From Sphingomonadales bacterium UBA6157 (GTDB taxonomy: Bacteria; Pseudomonadota; Alphaproteobacteria; Sphingomonadales; Sphingomonadaceae): a stretch of 7,068 nucleotides of DNA. Of the stretch, positions 1 to 5,990 are shown piece after piece. The stretch's first letter is position 1. Every line of letters begins with the position of its first letter. The notes under the pieces are model-generated. The model saw nothing but the letters and a program-made list of their open reading frames with translations, did no database searches and was not told where the DNA came from. The stretch spans positions 16,265 to 23,332 of the forward strand of contig DIUN01000032.1 of the NCBI GenBank assembly GCA_002423025.1, given 5' to 3'. Both the position numbers and the translations under genes were made by a program.

Positions 1-778
1 TGTCGCGGAAGAACTCGCCCATGGTGCAGCCGGTGTAGGGCGCCAGGAACTGCAGCGGGGCCGGCTCGGAGGCCGTGGCGGCGACGACGATGGAATATTC
101 CATGGCGCCGTTCTCTTCCAGCGCCCGGACGATCTGGGCGACGGTGGAGCGCTTCTGGCCGACGGCGACATAGATGCAATAAAGCTTCTTGTTCTCGTCC
201 GTACCGGCGTTGGCGGCCTTCTGGTTGATGAAGGTATCGATGGCGACAGCGGTCTTGCCGGTCTGGCGATCACCGATGATCAGCTCGCGCTGGCCACGGC
301 CAACGGGCACCAGCGCATCGAGCGCCTTGAGGCCGGTCTGCATCGGCTCGTGCACCGAGGTGCGCGGGATGATGCCGGGGGCCTTCACTTCAACGCGCAT
401 GCGCTTGACGTCGGTGAGCGGGCCCTTGCCATCGATCGGGTTGCCGAGGCCATCGACGACGCGGCCGAGCAGGCCCTTGCCGACGGGCACATCGACGATG
501 GTACCGGTGCGCTTGACGGTATCGCCTTCCTTGATGCCCGAATCCGAGCCGAAGATGACGACGCCGACGTTATCGGCTTCCAGGTTGAGGGCCATGCCCT
601 TGATGCCGCCGGGGAACTCGACCATTTCACCGGCCTGGACATTGTCCAGCCCGTGAACGCGGGCGATACCATCACCGACGGACAGCACCTGGCCGACTTC
701 GGAGACTTCGGCGTCATTGCCGAAGTTGGCGATCTGATCCTTGATGACCCGCGAGATTTCGGCGGCGTTGATGTCCAT
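1..778 (-). CDS. atpA: ATP synthase F1 subunit alpha (N-terminal 259 residues, truncated by window edge)
   Basis: Alpha subunit of the F1 part of the F-type ATP synthase. It alternates with beta in the catalytic hexamer and binds nucleotide at the non-catalytic sites, on the cytoplasmic face of the inner membrane. The reading frame runs from the ATG at 778 to the window edge without a stop and gives 259 residues, about half of the usual ~510. It begins MDINAAEISRVIKDQI, has the beta-barrel stretch SVGDGIARVHGLDNVQAGEMV near residues 33-53, and a P-loop GDRQTGKT at 169-176. It ends in ...GEFFRD, a conserved stretch. A Shine-Dalgarno GAAGGG (785-790) lies 6 bases before the start, inside the end of atpH. 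Only 2 bases separate the atpH stop from this ATG, so the two genes are surely co-transcribed and probably translationally coupled. The rest of the gene, and probably atpG, atpD and atpC, should lie to the left of the window. Confidence 0.98.
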   Translation of the reverse strand, partial: MDINAAEISRVIKDQIANFGNDAEVSEVGQVLSVGDGIARVHGLDNVQAGEMVEFPGGIKGMALNLEADNVGVVIFGSDSGIKEGDTVKRTGTIVDVPVGKGLLGRVVDGLGNPIDGKGPLTDVKRMRVEVKAPGIIPRTSVHEPMQTGLKALDALVPVGRGQRELIIGDRQTGKTAVAIDTFINQKAANAGTDENKKLYCIYVAVGQKRSTVAQIVRALEENGAMEYSIVVAATASEPAPLQFLAPYTGCTMGEFFRD

Positions 779-780
779 GT

Positions 781-1335
781 TTAGCCCTTCAGTGCCTGGC
801 CGAGCGACTCGAGCCGGGTTTTCAGTGAGGAATCGATCATCCGGCTGCCCACGCGGACAACGAGGCCGCCGAGGATGGCGGGATCGACGGTGATATCCAG
901 CGTAACATCGCGCCCAAGGCCGGCCTTGAGCTTGGCGGCGAGCGCCTTTTGCTGGGTGGCGGTGAGCGGGTGTGCCGCAGTGACCTGGGCGCTGATCTCG
1001 CCGCGACGGGCGGCTGCCAGGCCGTTGTAGCCGCGAATCACCGCCGGAAGGGCAGCGAGGCGGCGGTTCTGGGCGAGCACGCCGAGGAACGCGGTGGTCA
1101 GCTTGTCCAGCCCGAGCGAGGCGGCGACGGCAGCGATGCCGGCAGCGGCGGCCTTGCGCGTGACCATGGGGCTGGTGGTGAGGCTGGCAAGATCTGCCGA
1201 GCCGGCGAGCGCGGCCTTGAGCGTGGCGAGGCTGGTGGCCACGCTGTCAACGGCGTTGCCTTCGACGGCGAGGTCGAACAGCGCCGTCGCATAGCGGCCG
1301 GCGAGGCCCTGCACGATGCCTGAGTTTGCTTCCAA
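781..1335 (-). CDS. atpH: ATP synthase F1 subunit delta
   Basis: Delta subunit (OSCP homologue), which joins the top of the F1 hexamer to the peripheral stalk formed by the b subunits. The chosen TTG start at 1335 gives 184 residues, normal for the family (about 177-186), and begins MEANSGI followed by GLAGRYATALFDLA at 10-23, the conserved helix-1 motif of this family. The C-terminal signature is visible as DPAILGGLVVRVGSRMIDSS followed by LKTRLESL. It is the first gene of the minus-strand atp operon, as is usual in alphaproteobacteria where atpHAGDC is separate from the Fo genes. The start is uncertain. No good Shine-Dalgarno precedes 1335. A longer frame begins at a TTG at 1380 (199 residues) with AAGG 8 bases upstream, but its extra 15 residues do not look like the family. 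The next possibility is a TTG at 1368. Start 1335 is preferred on homology. Confidence 0.93.
   Translation of the reverse strand: MEANSGIVQGLAGRYATALFDLAVEGNAVDSVATSLATLKAALAGSADLASLTTSPMVTRKAAAAGIAAVAASLGLDKLTTAFLGVLAQNRRLAALPAVIRGYNGLAAARRGEISAQVTAAHPLTATQQKALAAKLKAGLGRDVTLDITVDPAILGGLVVRVGSRMIDSSLKTRLESLGQALKG
785..790 (-). promoter_or_regulatory. Ribosome binding site of atpA
   Basis: On the minus strand this reads GAAGGG, 6 bases before the atpA ATG. It lies wholly within the last codons of atpH, so ribosomes ending atpH finish next to it. This fits translational coupling that would help keep delta and alpha production linked. Confidence 0.75.
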
Positions 1336-1387
1336 GGGACGGGATCCGGCGACAAGAGGTTGCGGCAATAGAACAGCCAAGGCGGGT

Positions 1388-1436
1388 GCCTTGCAGTCGC
1401 CGGGCGGCTAGCACGGAGCCTTGGATGTTGCAAGGC
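1388..1436 (-). promoter_or_regulatory. Upstream region of atpH: weak promoter candidate and inverted repeats
   Basis: The 133-base gap between atpH and the next gene must hold the atp operon promoter if the operon starts here. On the minus strand a possible -35 TTGCAA (1428-1433) is 17 bases from a poor -10 TAGCCG (1405-1410). The same stretch has an 8-base inverted repeat, GCCTTGCA at 1388-1395 and TGCAAGGC at 1429-1436, separated by 33 bases. A tighter hairpin pairs GCCTTG (1418-1423) with CAAGGC (1431-1436) across a 7-base loop. On the minus-strand transcript the copy nearest atpH supplies the AAGG that could serve the alternative TTG start at 1380. The promoter match is weak and is an inference; the repeats are seen directly. 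Confidence 0.3.
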
Positions 1437-1468
1437 AGCACGGTGCGATCAGCGGTGTATTGGCGGTG

Positions 1469-1894
1469 TCAGGAACGGCGGGGCAGCGCCTGAAGCAGCG
1501 GAAACACCCCGAACAGCGCCTGCCCGGCCAGCCCGAGCAGCCCTGCGGTGGTGGCAAAGCCGGCGAACACATCGAGCACCGAGCGGCCGAGCAGCGCGCC
1601 CAGCACCACTTCCGCCAGAATCGTCAGCACAAAGGCGAGTTCCCCCATGATGATGCGGGCCCGAGGGTCTGGCGACACGGCCAGTGCCGCAGTGAGTCGG
1701 CGGCAGGTGAACCAGGCGATGGCCAGCAGCAGCGGCAGTTCGAGCAGCACGGCGGCCACTTCGCCCAGTCGCGGTGCCAGCACCAGCGTCCGCACGCTGC
1801 CCAGCACGAAGCCGGCGGCAAAGACGATGAGGAAATACAGCAACCCGGCCTTGATGGCAGGGAGCGGGGCGGGCGCGGGTGGCGGCTTCATCAT
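1469..1894 (-). CDS. Small four-helix integral membrane protein, function unknown
   Basis: This 141-residue protein is not one I can name, although similar hypothetical membrane proteins occur in alphaproteobacteria. After a short proline-rich cytoplasmic-looking start (PPPAPAPLP, residues 4-12) it has four hydrophobic segments at about 15-36, 44-63, 81-103 and 113-133. Short charged turns separate them (CRR at 64-66, DPRAR at 76-80). Acidic residues fall inside or at the edge of helices (E45, E52, E85, E95), which may be functional in the membrane. There is no signal peptide beyond the first helix and no recognisable catalytic motif. The first ATG of the tandem ATG-ATG at 1894 is used; GGAG (1906-1909) is 11 bases upstream, a somewhat long spacing. 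It diverges from the seven-helix gene starting at 1981. It probably has its own promoter in the 86-base divergent gap. Whether it reads through into atpH is not settled, since no U-tract terminator follows it. Confidence 0.8.
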   Translation of the reverse strand: MMKPPPAPAPLPAIKAGLLYFLIVFAAGFVLGSVRTLVLAPRLGEVAAVLLELPLLLAIAWFTCRRLTAALAVSPDPRARIIMGELAFVLTILAEVVLGALLGRSVLDVFAGFATTAGLLGLAGQALFGVFPLLQALPRRS

Positions 1895-1913
1895 CGGTGG
1901 TTCTGCTCCGGCC

Positions 1914-1943
1914 TTGCGGGCGGCACAATCGGCATTAGTAATG
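1914..1943 (+). promoter_or_regulatory. Candidate promoter and palindrome in the divergent gap
   Basis: In the 86 bases between the two divergent membrane-protein genes, the plus strand has TTGCGG (1914-1919) and, 16-17 bases on, TAGTAA or AGTAAT (1936-1942), a fair -35/-10 pair for the gene at 1981. The -10 lies inside the 11-base palindrome CATTAGTAATG (1933-1943), an AT-rich island in GC-rich DNA. That could be an operator half-site arrangement or just the -10 itself. The match is by eye only. Confidence 0.35.
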
Positions 1944-1980
1944 TTCGGCGGGATTTTTCGGGAGGGGTGACCGCAGATAC

Positions 1981-2721
1981 ATGCCCTGGTTGTTCCATCT
2001 TTTTCTCGCGGTGCACGTCGGGGCCGGTGGGCTGGCGCTGCTGGCCTTCTGGGGCGCGGTGGCGACTCGCAAGGGGGGCGATTCGCACCGGCGTTGGGGC
2101 GGGCTGTTTGCCACCGCCATCTATCTTGCCGGGTTCATGGCGCTGGGCATGGGCGCGCTCTCCGTGGTGTGGCCGCTGGCGATGCACACGGAACTCACCG
2201 ACGCGCCGCTGTATCGCGGGCTGTTCGGCTGGATGATGCTCTACCTCGCCGTGCTGACGCTGAGCATGACGCGCTACGGGCTGCAGATGGTCACCAACAA
2301 GCGCCGGCACGCCGCCAACCGCCACTGGACGATGGTGCTGCTGCAACTGGCCGTGCTGGCCACCGGCATCAACTGTGCCTGGCAGGGGGTGGTGCTGGAG
2401 CAGCCGCTGATGATCGGCATCTCGGTCATCGGCTTCGGCACGACGCTCACCTATTTGTGGTATATGTTCAAGCCGGTCCCGGGGCGGACGGAGTATATCG
2501 CCGAGCATCTGAAGGCGATGGTGGCGACCGGTATTGCGGCCTACACGGCGTTCCTCTCGGTGGGGCTGGTGGCGCAGTTTCCGGCGCATGCCTTCAACCC
2601 GGCGATCTGGTCGGTGCCGACGATCATCGGGATGGGGCTGATCTTTTATTTCCTGCGGCGGGTGCCGGGGGCGCGTCCGCTCAAGGCTGAAACCCTCAAG
2701 CCTGATTCCCTCAAGGTATAA
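1981..2721 (+). CDS. Seven-helix integral membrane protein, DUF2306-like, function unknown
   Basis: A 246-residue polytopic inner-membrane protein with hydrophobic segments at about 5-26, 41-64, 79-97, 115-134, 141-163, 178-199 and 208-225. The N-terminal part has histidine H12 in helix 1 (AVHVGAGGLAL) and the loop RKGGDSHRRWG at 30-40. This resembles the His/Gly pattern of DUF2306-type membrane proteins, where an HxxxG helix is followed by a K(G)xxHRxxG loop. The assignment is by eye and tentative. Further histidines are H6, H36, H69, H110, H115, H177 and H203; membrane-facing histidines could bind haem or metal, which is inference. The ATG at 1981 follows a purine-rich GGGAGGGG at 1960-1967, 13 bases away, which is a long spacing. 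The C-terminus is a 5-residue repeat (LKAET LKPDS LKV) encoded by a 15-base tandem repeat. The stop overlaps the end of the convergent patatin gene by 11 bases. Confidence 0.85.
   Translation: MPWLFHLFLAVHVGAGGLALLAFWGAVATRKGGDSHRRWGGLFATAIYLAGFMALGMGALSVVWPLAMHTELTDAPLYRGLFGWMMLYLAVLTLSMTRYGLQMVTNKRRHAANRHWTMVLLQLAVLATGINCAWQGVVLEQPLMIGISVIGFGTTLTYLWYMFKPVPGRTEYIAEHLKAMVATGIAAYTAFLSVGLVAQFPAHAFNPAIWSVPTIIGMGLIFYFLRRVPGARPLKAETLKPDSLKV
2680..2715 (+). repeat. 15-base tandem repeat (2.4 copies) at the gene end
   Basis: CTCAAG recurs at 2680, 2695 and 2710 with a period of exactly 15 bases. The two full units are CTCAAGGCTGAAACC and CTCAAGCCTGATTCC, then a partial CTCAAGG. In the plus frame it codes for the hydrophilic tail LKAET-LKPDS-LKV of the membrane protein. 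The final unit reaches into the overlap with the patatin gene. It looks like a slippage-born extension of the C-terminal tail. Confidence 0.7.
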
Positions 2722-5026
2722 GCAGCGCATCGAGCGTGGTGAACAGATCGGGGATGCGCTTCAGGTGCGGGCGCTCGGCCTCGATGATGCTGAGGAACGC
2801 CTTGCGCTTGACGAAGGCCAGCACCTCGGCGGTGAGCGGGGTTTCCACCGGCATGGTCGAGGCGACGATGTCGATCAGCCGTTCGGCGCCGTGGAGCCGT
2901 CCCCAGAGATAATCATGTTCGCGATAGGCGCGGCTGAAAAAGGCGCCAAAGGCATTGAAGCGTGCCCCCTTGAGGCTGCCGCCGCCGGCGGCGCGCAGGC
3001 CGAGCGAATCCTCCGGGCTCATCCTGTCGACCTTGATCTCGTCGAACTCATCGGCACCATCGCCCTGCAGCAGCGGCAGCGTGGCGATGTCGTAATAGGG
3101 GAAGCCGAGGTACTGGCTGAGCAGCGTGCGCCGCAGGCCGCGCGGCATGGGGGCGGCGAACAGCGCCACCAGCCGGGCATCTGTGTTGGCATCCAGCGTC
3201 TCCAGCGCCATGCCGCGGGCCAGCGCCTTGATGGCGGCATCGGGCGCCGAGAGCGTCGCGGCCGCGGCGGCGCGCATGGTCGGCCCGAACCAGCCGGGGG
3301 CGCGGCGCTGCACGTGCAGCTCCAGAATATCGTAGAGGCCGGTCTTCATCGCCTCCAGCCCGGTGCGGACGCTGTCCTCCAGGCTTGATTCGGTCATGGT
3401 GTTGATGCGGCGGATGAGGAAGCGCAGACGGCGGATGCGGAAATCCAGATCAAAGCTGCGCAGGAAGGTCACATAGGCCGAGGCGGCGCCGCCGCGCTCC
3501 TGGGCCTGGGCCGGCTGGTCCAGCCCCTGGGCGCGCAGGGCCTCCCACACGGCGGCGCGGGTGGCGTCCGGTGGCAGCTCGCCCAGCGTTGCCAGCTGCG
3601 CCGCCATCCCCTCCGCGATCTGCGCCAGCTTGAGCTGGCCATAGGCGGCATAGGCAAAGCCGGCGGCCTTGGCGGCATCGGTATGGGTGCGCGAGCGCCA
3701 CTCGGCGAGCCGTTCGGGGGTGAGGCTGAACAGGAAGAACCGCGCCCCCACCGCGCCGGCGATGGCGGCATCCACCTGCGGGGCCATGCCATCCACCACA
3801 TGGCGCAGCCGGCGGACGCGGCGGGAGAGCTGCTCGATGGTGGCAAGGTTGTCATTGATCGGCTGCTGGCGCGGGATGTCCGCCAGGCTGCGCAGCACGG
3901 TAGAGAAAAAGCCGGGCAGCGCCGCCGTGCTGGCCGGGCCCTGCGCCTGCATGCCGGGCTTGGGGTCCACATACACGAAGCGCCGGTCCACCTCGCGGTG
4001 CGCCGGGTGGCGGGGCAGCGCTTCGATGGCGGGGCCGAAGGGCCGGCTGTTGAGCACCGAGCCGTCGATGAGCGTCACGGCATTCGGGTTGGCGCGGCCG
4101 GGGAAGATGCGGGCGAGGAACGCCTCGCGCCCTGGCCATTCGCGCTTGCGGGCGGCCAGCACGGCGTCCATCTCGCCCACTCGCGCCGGGGGGAAGGCGC
4201 CTGGGAAGGAGGCGGTGGCGCGCGCCGCAAAAGCCAGCTCGGCCATGTCCGCCAGGTTGCGATCGACATTGTGGCCGTTGTGCCCGCCGCCGCCATCGTT
4301 GAAGCTGATGATCAGCCGGTGCTCGTTCTCGCTGATCTCGGGCGGCGAGTGGAGGTGCAGCGGCGCGGCGGCACCATGATAGTCCGTCACGGTCACGAAC
4401 AGGTCGAGCGGGGTCAGCCCCGGCAGCAGCGGCGGGGTGCGCTCGCCGGCGGCCATGGCCTCCAGCGCCGTGTAGAGCGTCTCGGAGAACACCGCGCCCG
4501 AGAACGGAGGGTGGAACCAGCGCGAGCGCATCAGCCGCGAGAGCTTGCGGCTCACTTCCTCCCGCGCATCCGGGTCCTGTATGTCGTCCATGCCGAAGCC
4601 GCGGCGCCGGGCATACCAGATCAGCGGCAAGGCCCAGAGCTTGGAGAAGCGCCGCGAGGCCCCCGCCGCATCGAGCAGCTGGTCGGAATCGGCGCCCTCC
4701 AGCCACAGCGCCCGCAGCGGCTCCATGTCATGCCCCCGGCTGATCGCCTGGGCGAGCAGGATGCCGTTGATGCCGCCTGCCGAGGCGCCGGCGACGATAT
4801 CGGTGAACACCCGCAGGTCCACATGCGCGCCCATGGCATCGAGCAGCGCGCCATAGGCCACCTCGCTGTCCTGCGCCGGCGGCAGCTTGGCCTGGCCCGG
4901 CTCGGCGTGGCGGCGCATGGAGGCGCGCGCCAGCTTCCACACCTCCTTGGTGGTGCCATGCATGTACACGGCAAGGCTGACGCCGCCGTAGCAGACAAGC
5001 GCGAGGCGCAGCTCCTTCTCGCGCAT
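2711..5026 (-). CDS. Patatin-related protein with C-terminal DUF3376-type region (predicted lipid acyl hydrolase)
   Basis: A 771-residue protein whose N-terminal third is a patatin phospholipase domain, using a Ser-Asp dyad to cleave acyl ester bonds of lipids. Seen in order: the oxyanion-hole glycines YGGVSLAVYMHG at 13-24; the nucleophile elbow GASAGG at 80-85 with serine 82; the conserved ARATASFPGAFPP near 268-280; and the acid motif DGSVLNSRPF at 321-330 with Asp321. The usual motif is DG[AG]; here it is DGS. The long C-terminal region carries FLRSFDLDFRIRRLRFLIRR at 521-540, GDGADEFDEIKVDRMSPEDS at 655-674 and NAFGAFFSRAYREHDYLWGR at 691-710. These match the bacterial patatin-related family (TIGR03607/DUF3376) as I know it. 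Its biological role is not established. No signal peptide or membrane helix is seen, so it is probably cytosolic or peripheral. The ATG at 5026 has AAAGGGGG (5033-5040) 6 bases upstream. It follows the BLUF gene by 60 bases on the same strand. Confidence 0.93.
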   Translation of the reverse strand: MREKELRLALVCYGGVSLAVYMHGTTKEVWKLARASMRRHAEPGQAKLPPAQDSEVAYGALLDAMGAHVDLRVFTDIVAGASAGGINGILLAQAISRGHDMEPLRALWLEGADSDQLLDAAGASRRFSKLWALPLIWYARRRGFGMDDIQDPDAREEVSRKLSRLMRSRWFHPPFSGAVFSETLYTALEAMAAGERTPPLLPGLTPLDLFVTVTDYHGAAAPLHLHSPPEISENEHRLIISFNDGGGGHNGHNVDRNLADMAELAFAARATASFPGAFPPARVGEMDAVLAARKREWPGREAFLARIFPGRANPNAVTLIDGSVLNSRPFGPAIEALPRHPAHREVDRRFVYVDPKPGMQAQGPASTAALPGFFSTVLRSLADIPRQQPINDNLATIEQLSRRVRRLRHVVDGMAPQVDAAIAGAVGARFFLFSLTPERLAEWRSRTHTDAAKAAGFAYAAYGQLKLAQIAEGMAAQLATLGELPPDATRAAVWEALRAQGLDQPAQAQERGGAASAYVTFLRSFDLDFRIRRLRFLIRRINTMTESSLEDSVRTGLEAMKTGLYDILELHVQRRAPGWFGPTMRAAAAATLSAPDAAIKALARGMALETLDANTDARLVALFAAPMPRGLRRTLLSQYLGFPYYDIATLPLLQGDGADEFDEIKVDRMSPEDSLGLRAAGGGSLKGARFNAFGAFFSRAYREHDYLWGRLHGAERLIDIVASTMPVETPLTAEVLAFVKRKAFLSIIEAERPHLKRIPDLFTTLDALLIP

Positions 5027-5086
5027 GGCCAGCCCCCTTTCCCGTGATGCGCTTGTTTTACAACACCATCGGGGCGCGGGCCAGCC

Positions 5087-5488
5087 TCAGGCGGGTACGG
5101 ATTGCGCCAGCCGCTCGAACACCGCGATCACCGCGGCCGGGCTCGCCCTGTCCAGCGCGCCATCGGCGACTTCCGCCGCGGTCCACAGCCAGCTTTGCGC
5201 CGGGTCATCCCGCATCGTCCAGGCCGGGAACATCCGCTCGTGCACCGGCGAGGCGGTGATGCGGGTGACGCCGAGGTGCCGGTTGTCCCGCGCGATGCGG
5301 GCATAGGCGTCGTTCACCGCGGCGTCCGGGCCTTCGAGCAGCTGGAGATAAAGGTCGGCCCGCACGATCAGCGCGCCGGTCAGGCCATCACGGGCATTGT
5401 TGCGCCGTGCCTGCAGCAGGATGCCGTTGAGCATCGCATCGTCAAAGCCGAACGGCTGGGACCGGTAGATCAGTTGCATCAGCGCCAT
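5087..5488 (-). CDS. BLUF domain blue-light sensor protein, short single-domain type
   Basis: A 133-residue protein that is almost entirely a BLUF domain (sensor of blue light using FAD), with about 35 residues of helical tail and no attached effector domain. The key photocycle residues are all present: Tyr8 (QLIYRS), Asn31 (ARRNNARDGLTG), Gln49 (YLQLLEGP), and Trp90 and Met92 (FPAWTM). Positions match those of PixD/AppA-type proteins, so it should bind flavin and be photoactive. Short BLUF proteins act by binding a separate partner whose activity or transcription changes with light. The start at 5488 is chosen because GAGGGG lies 7 bases upstream and the domain begins at once (MALMQLIYRS). 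An in-frame ATG at 5521 would add 11 unlike residues. It is co-directional with the patatin-like gene 60 bases downstream, the obvious candidate for a partner, but only by position. A strong hairpin upstream (5534-5578) separates it from the VOC gene. Confidence 0.95.
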   Translation of the reverse strand: MALMQLIYRSQPFGFDDAMLNGILLQARRNNARDGLTGALIVRADLYLQLLEGPDAAVNDAYARIARDNRHLGVTRITASPVHERMFPAWTMRDDPAQSWLWTAAEVADGALDRASPAAVIAVFERLAQSVPA

Positions 5489-5495
5489 CGTTGGT

Positions 5496-5501
5496 CCCCT
5501 C
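5496..5501 (-). promoter_or_regulatory. Ribosome binding site that fixes the BLUF start
   Basis: On the minus strand this reads GAGGGG, 7 bases before the ATG at 5488. It lies inside the longer frame that begins at 5521, and so favours the shorter protein, whose first residues are those of the BLUF beta strand. Confidence 0.7.
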
Positions 5502-5533
5502 GCGTGCTCAAGAGCCACCATGGCGCAGGAAAG

Positions 5534-5578
5534 CCGGGGCGGATAGCGGGGGATTGCACCCGCGCCGATCCGCCCCGG
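5534..5578 (-). terminator. Strong GC-rich hairpin, probable terminator after the VOC gene
   Basis: CCGGGGCGGAT (5534-5544) and ATCCGCCCCGG (5568-5578) form a perfect 11-base-pair stem. Inside it GCGGG (5546-5550) pairs with CCCGC (5559-5563) around an 8-base loop, leaving a 1-base bulge on one side and 4 bases on the other. It begins 15 bases past the VOC stop on the minus strand, the right place for an intrinsic terminator. The U-tract is weak: CUUUCC on the minus strand and UUU on the plus strand. If it is not a full terminator it could be an attenuator or a stability element in the BLUF leader, whose ATG is 45 bases further on. Confidence 0.6.
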
Positions 5579-5593
5579 TTTGCCGCCTTCAGC

Positions 5594-5971
5594 TTACATG
5601 CGGTGCAGGGCGCACAGCTTGTTGCCGGCAGGGTCACGCAGATAGGCCAGGTAGAGCTTGCCATGGCCGCCTTCGCGCACGCCCGGCGGATCTTCGCAGG
5701 TGGTGCCGCCATTGGCGACGCCAGCGGCGTGCCAGGCATCGGCCTGCTCGGCAGAGGCCATGGCAAAGCCCACGGTGCCGCCGTTGGCGCCGCATGCCGG
5801 CTCGCCGTTGATCGGCGGGGTGATGGCAAAGATGCCGGTGGGCGTCATGTAGAACACCCGGCCAAGCTCATCGGTGTGCCCCGGCCCGACGCCGATGGCG
5901 CCGAGCGTGGCGTCGTAGAATGCCTTGGATGCGGCGATGTCATTGGCGCCGACCATGATGTGACTGAACAA
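5594..5971 (-). CDS. VOC family protein (glyoxalase/bleomycin-resistance/dioxygenase fold)
   Basis: A 125-residue protein of the vicinal oxygen chelate superfamily, whose members bind a metal between paired beta-alpha-beta-beta-beta modules. They catalyse isomerisation, ring cleavage or thiol transfer, or simply bind a ligand. The first module starts MFSHIMVGANDIAASKAFYD, with His4 as a likely metal ligand, followed by the small-residue loop of this family. The second module holds WHAAGVANGGTTCEDPPGVR near 80-99 and ends LAYLRDPAGNKLCALHRM. These strings are typical of a widespread alphaproteobacterial subgroup whose substrate I do not know, so no reaction is assigned. The start is TTG at 5971, supported by a very strong Shine-Dalgarno GGGGAGGA 7 bases upstream. 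The first ATG (codon 6, 5956) would remove the first beta strand and His4. The gene is followed by a terminator-like hairpin, so it is probably transcribed apart from the BLUF gene. Confidence 0.94.
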   Translation of the reverse strand: MFSHIMVGANDIAASKAFYDATLGAIGVGPGHTDELGRVFYMTPTGIFAITPPINGEPACGANGGTVGFAMASAEQADAWHAAGVANGGTTCEDPPGVREGGHGKLYLAYLRDPAGNKLCALHRM

Positions 5972-5978
5972 CGTCTTG

Positions 5979-5986
5979 TCCTCCCC
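5979..5986 (-). promoter_or_regulatory. Strong ribosome binding site supporting a TTG start
   Basis: On the minus strand this reads GGGGAGGA and stands 7 bases before TTG at 5971. It is the best Shine-Dalgarno in the window. It decides for the TTG start of the VOC gene over the later ATG codons and may compensate for the weak initiation codon. Confidence 0.75.
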
Positions 5987-5990
5987 AGCC

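Noticed and set aside
350..784. A 144-codon plus-strand frame opposite atpA
   Set aside because: It is a shadow of the highly conserved AtpA frame and gives no family match.
1891..2730. A 279-codon open frame on the minus strand opposite the seven-helix membrane gene
   Set aside because: The product is a run of Arg, His, Gln and Pro without domains, while the plus-strand frame gives a coherent membrane protein.
3683..5047. A 454-codon open frame on the plus strand, opposite the patatin gene
   Set aside because: It lies wholly antisense to a well-supported patatin-family gene. Its product is low-complexity and rich in Arg, Gly, Ala and His with no recognisable motif, typical of a frame kept open by high GC.
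5053..5063. Small palindrome TTGTTTTACAA between the BLUF and patatin genes, considered as a promoter or terminator
   Set aside because: The stem is only 4 base pairs of mostly AT, and no -35/-10 pair with proper spacing fits it.
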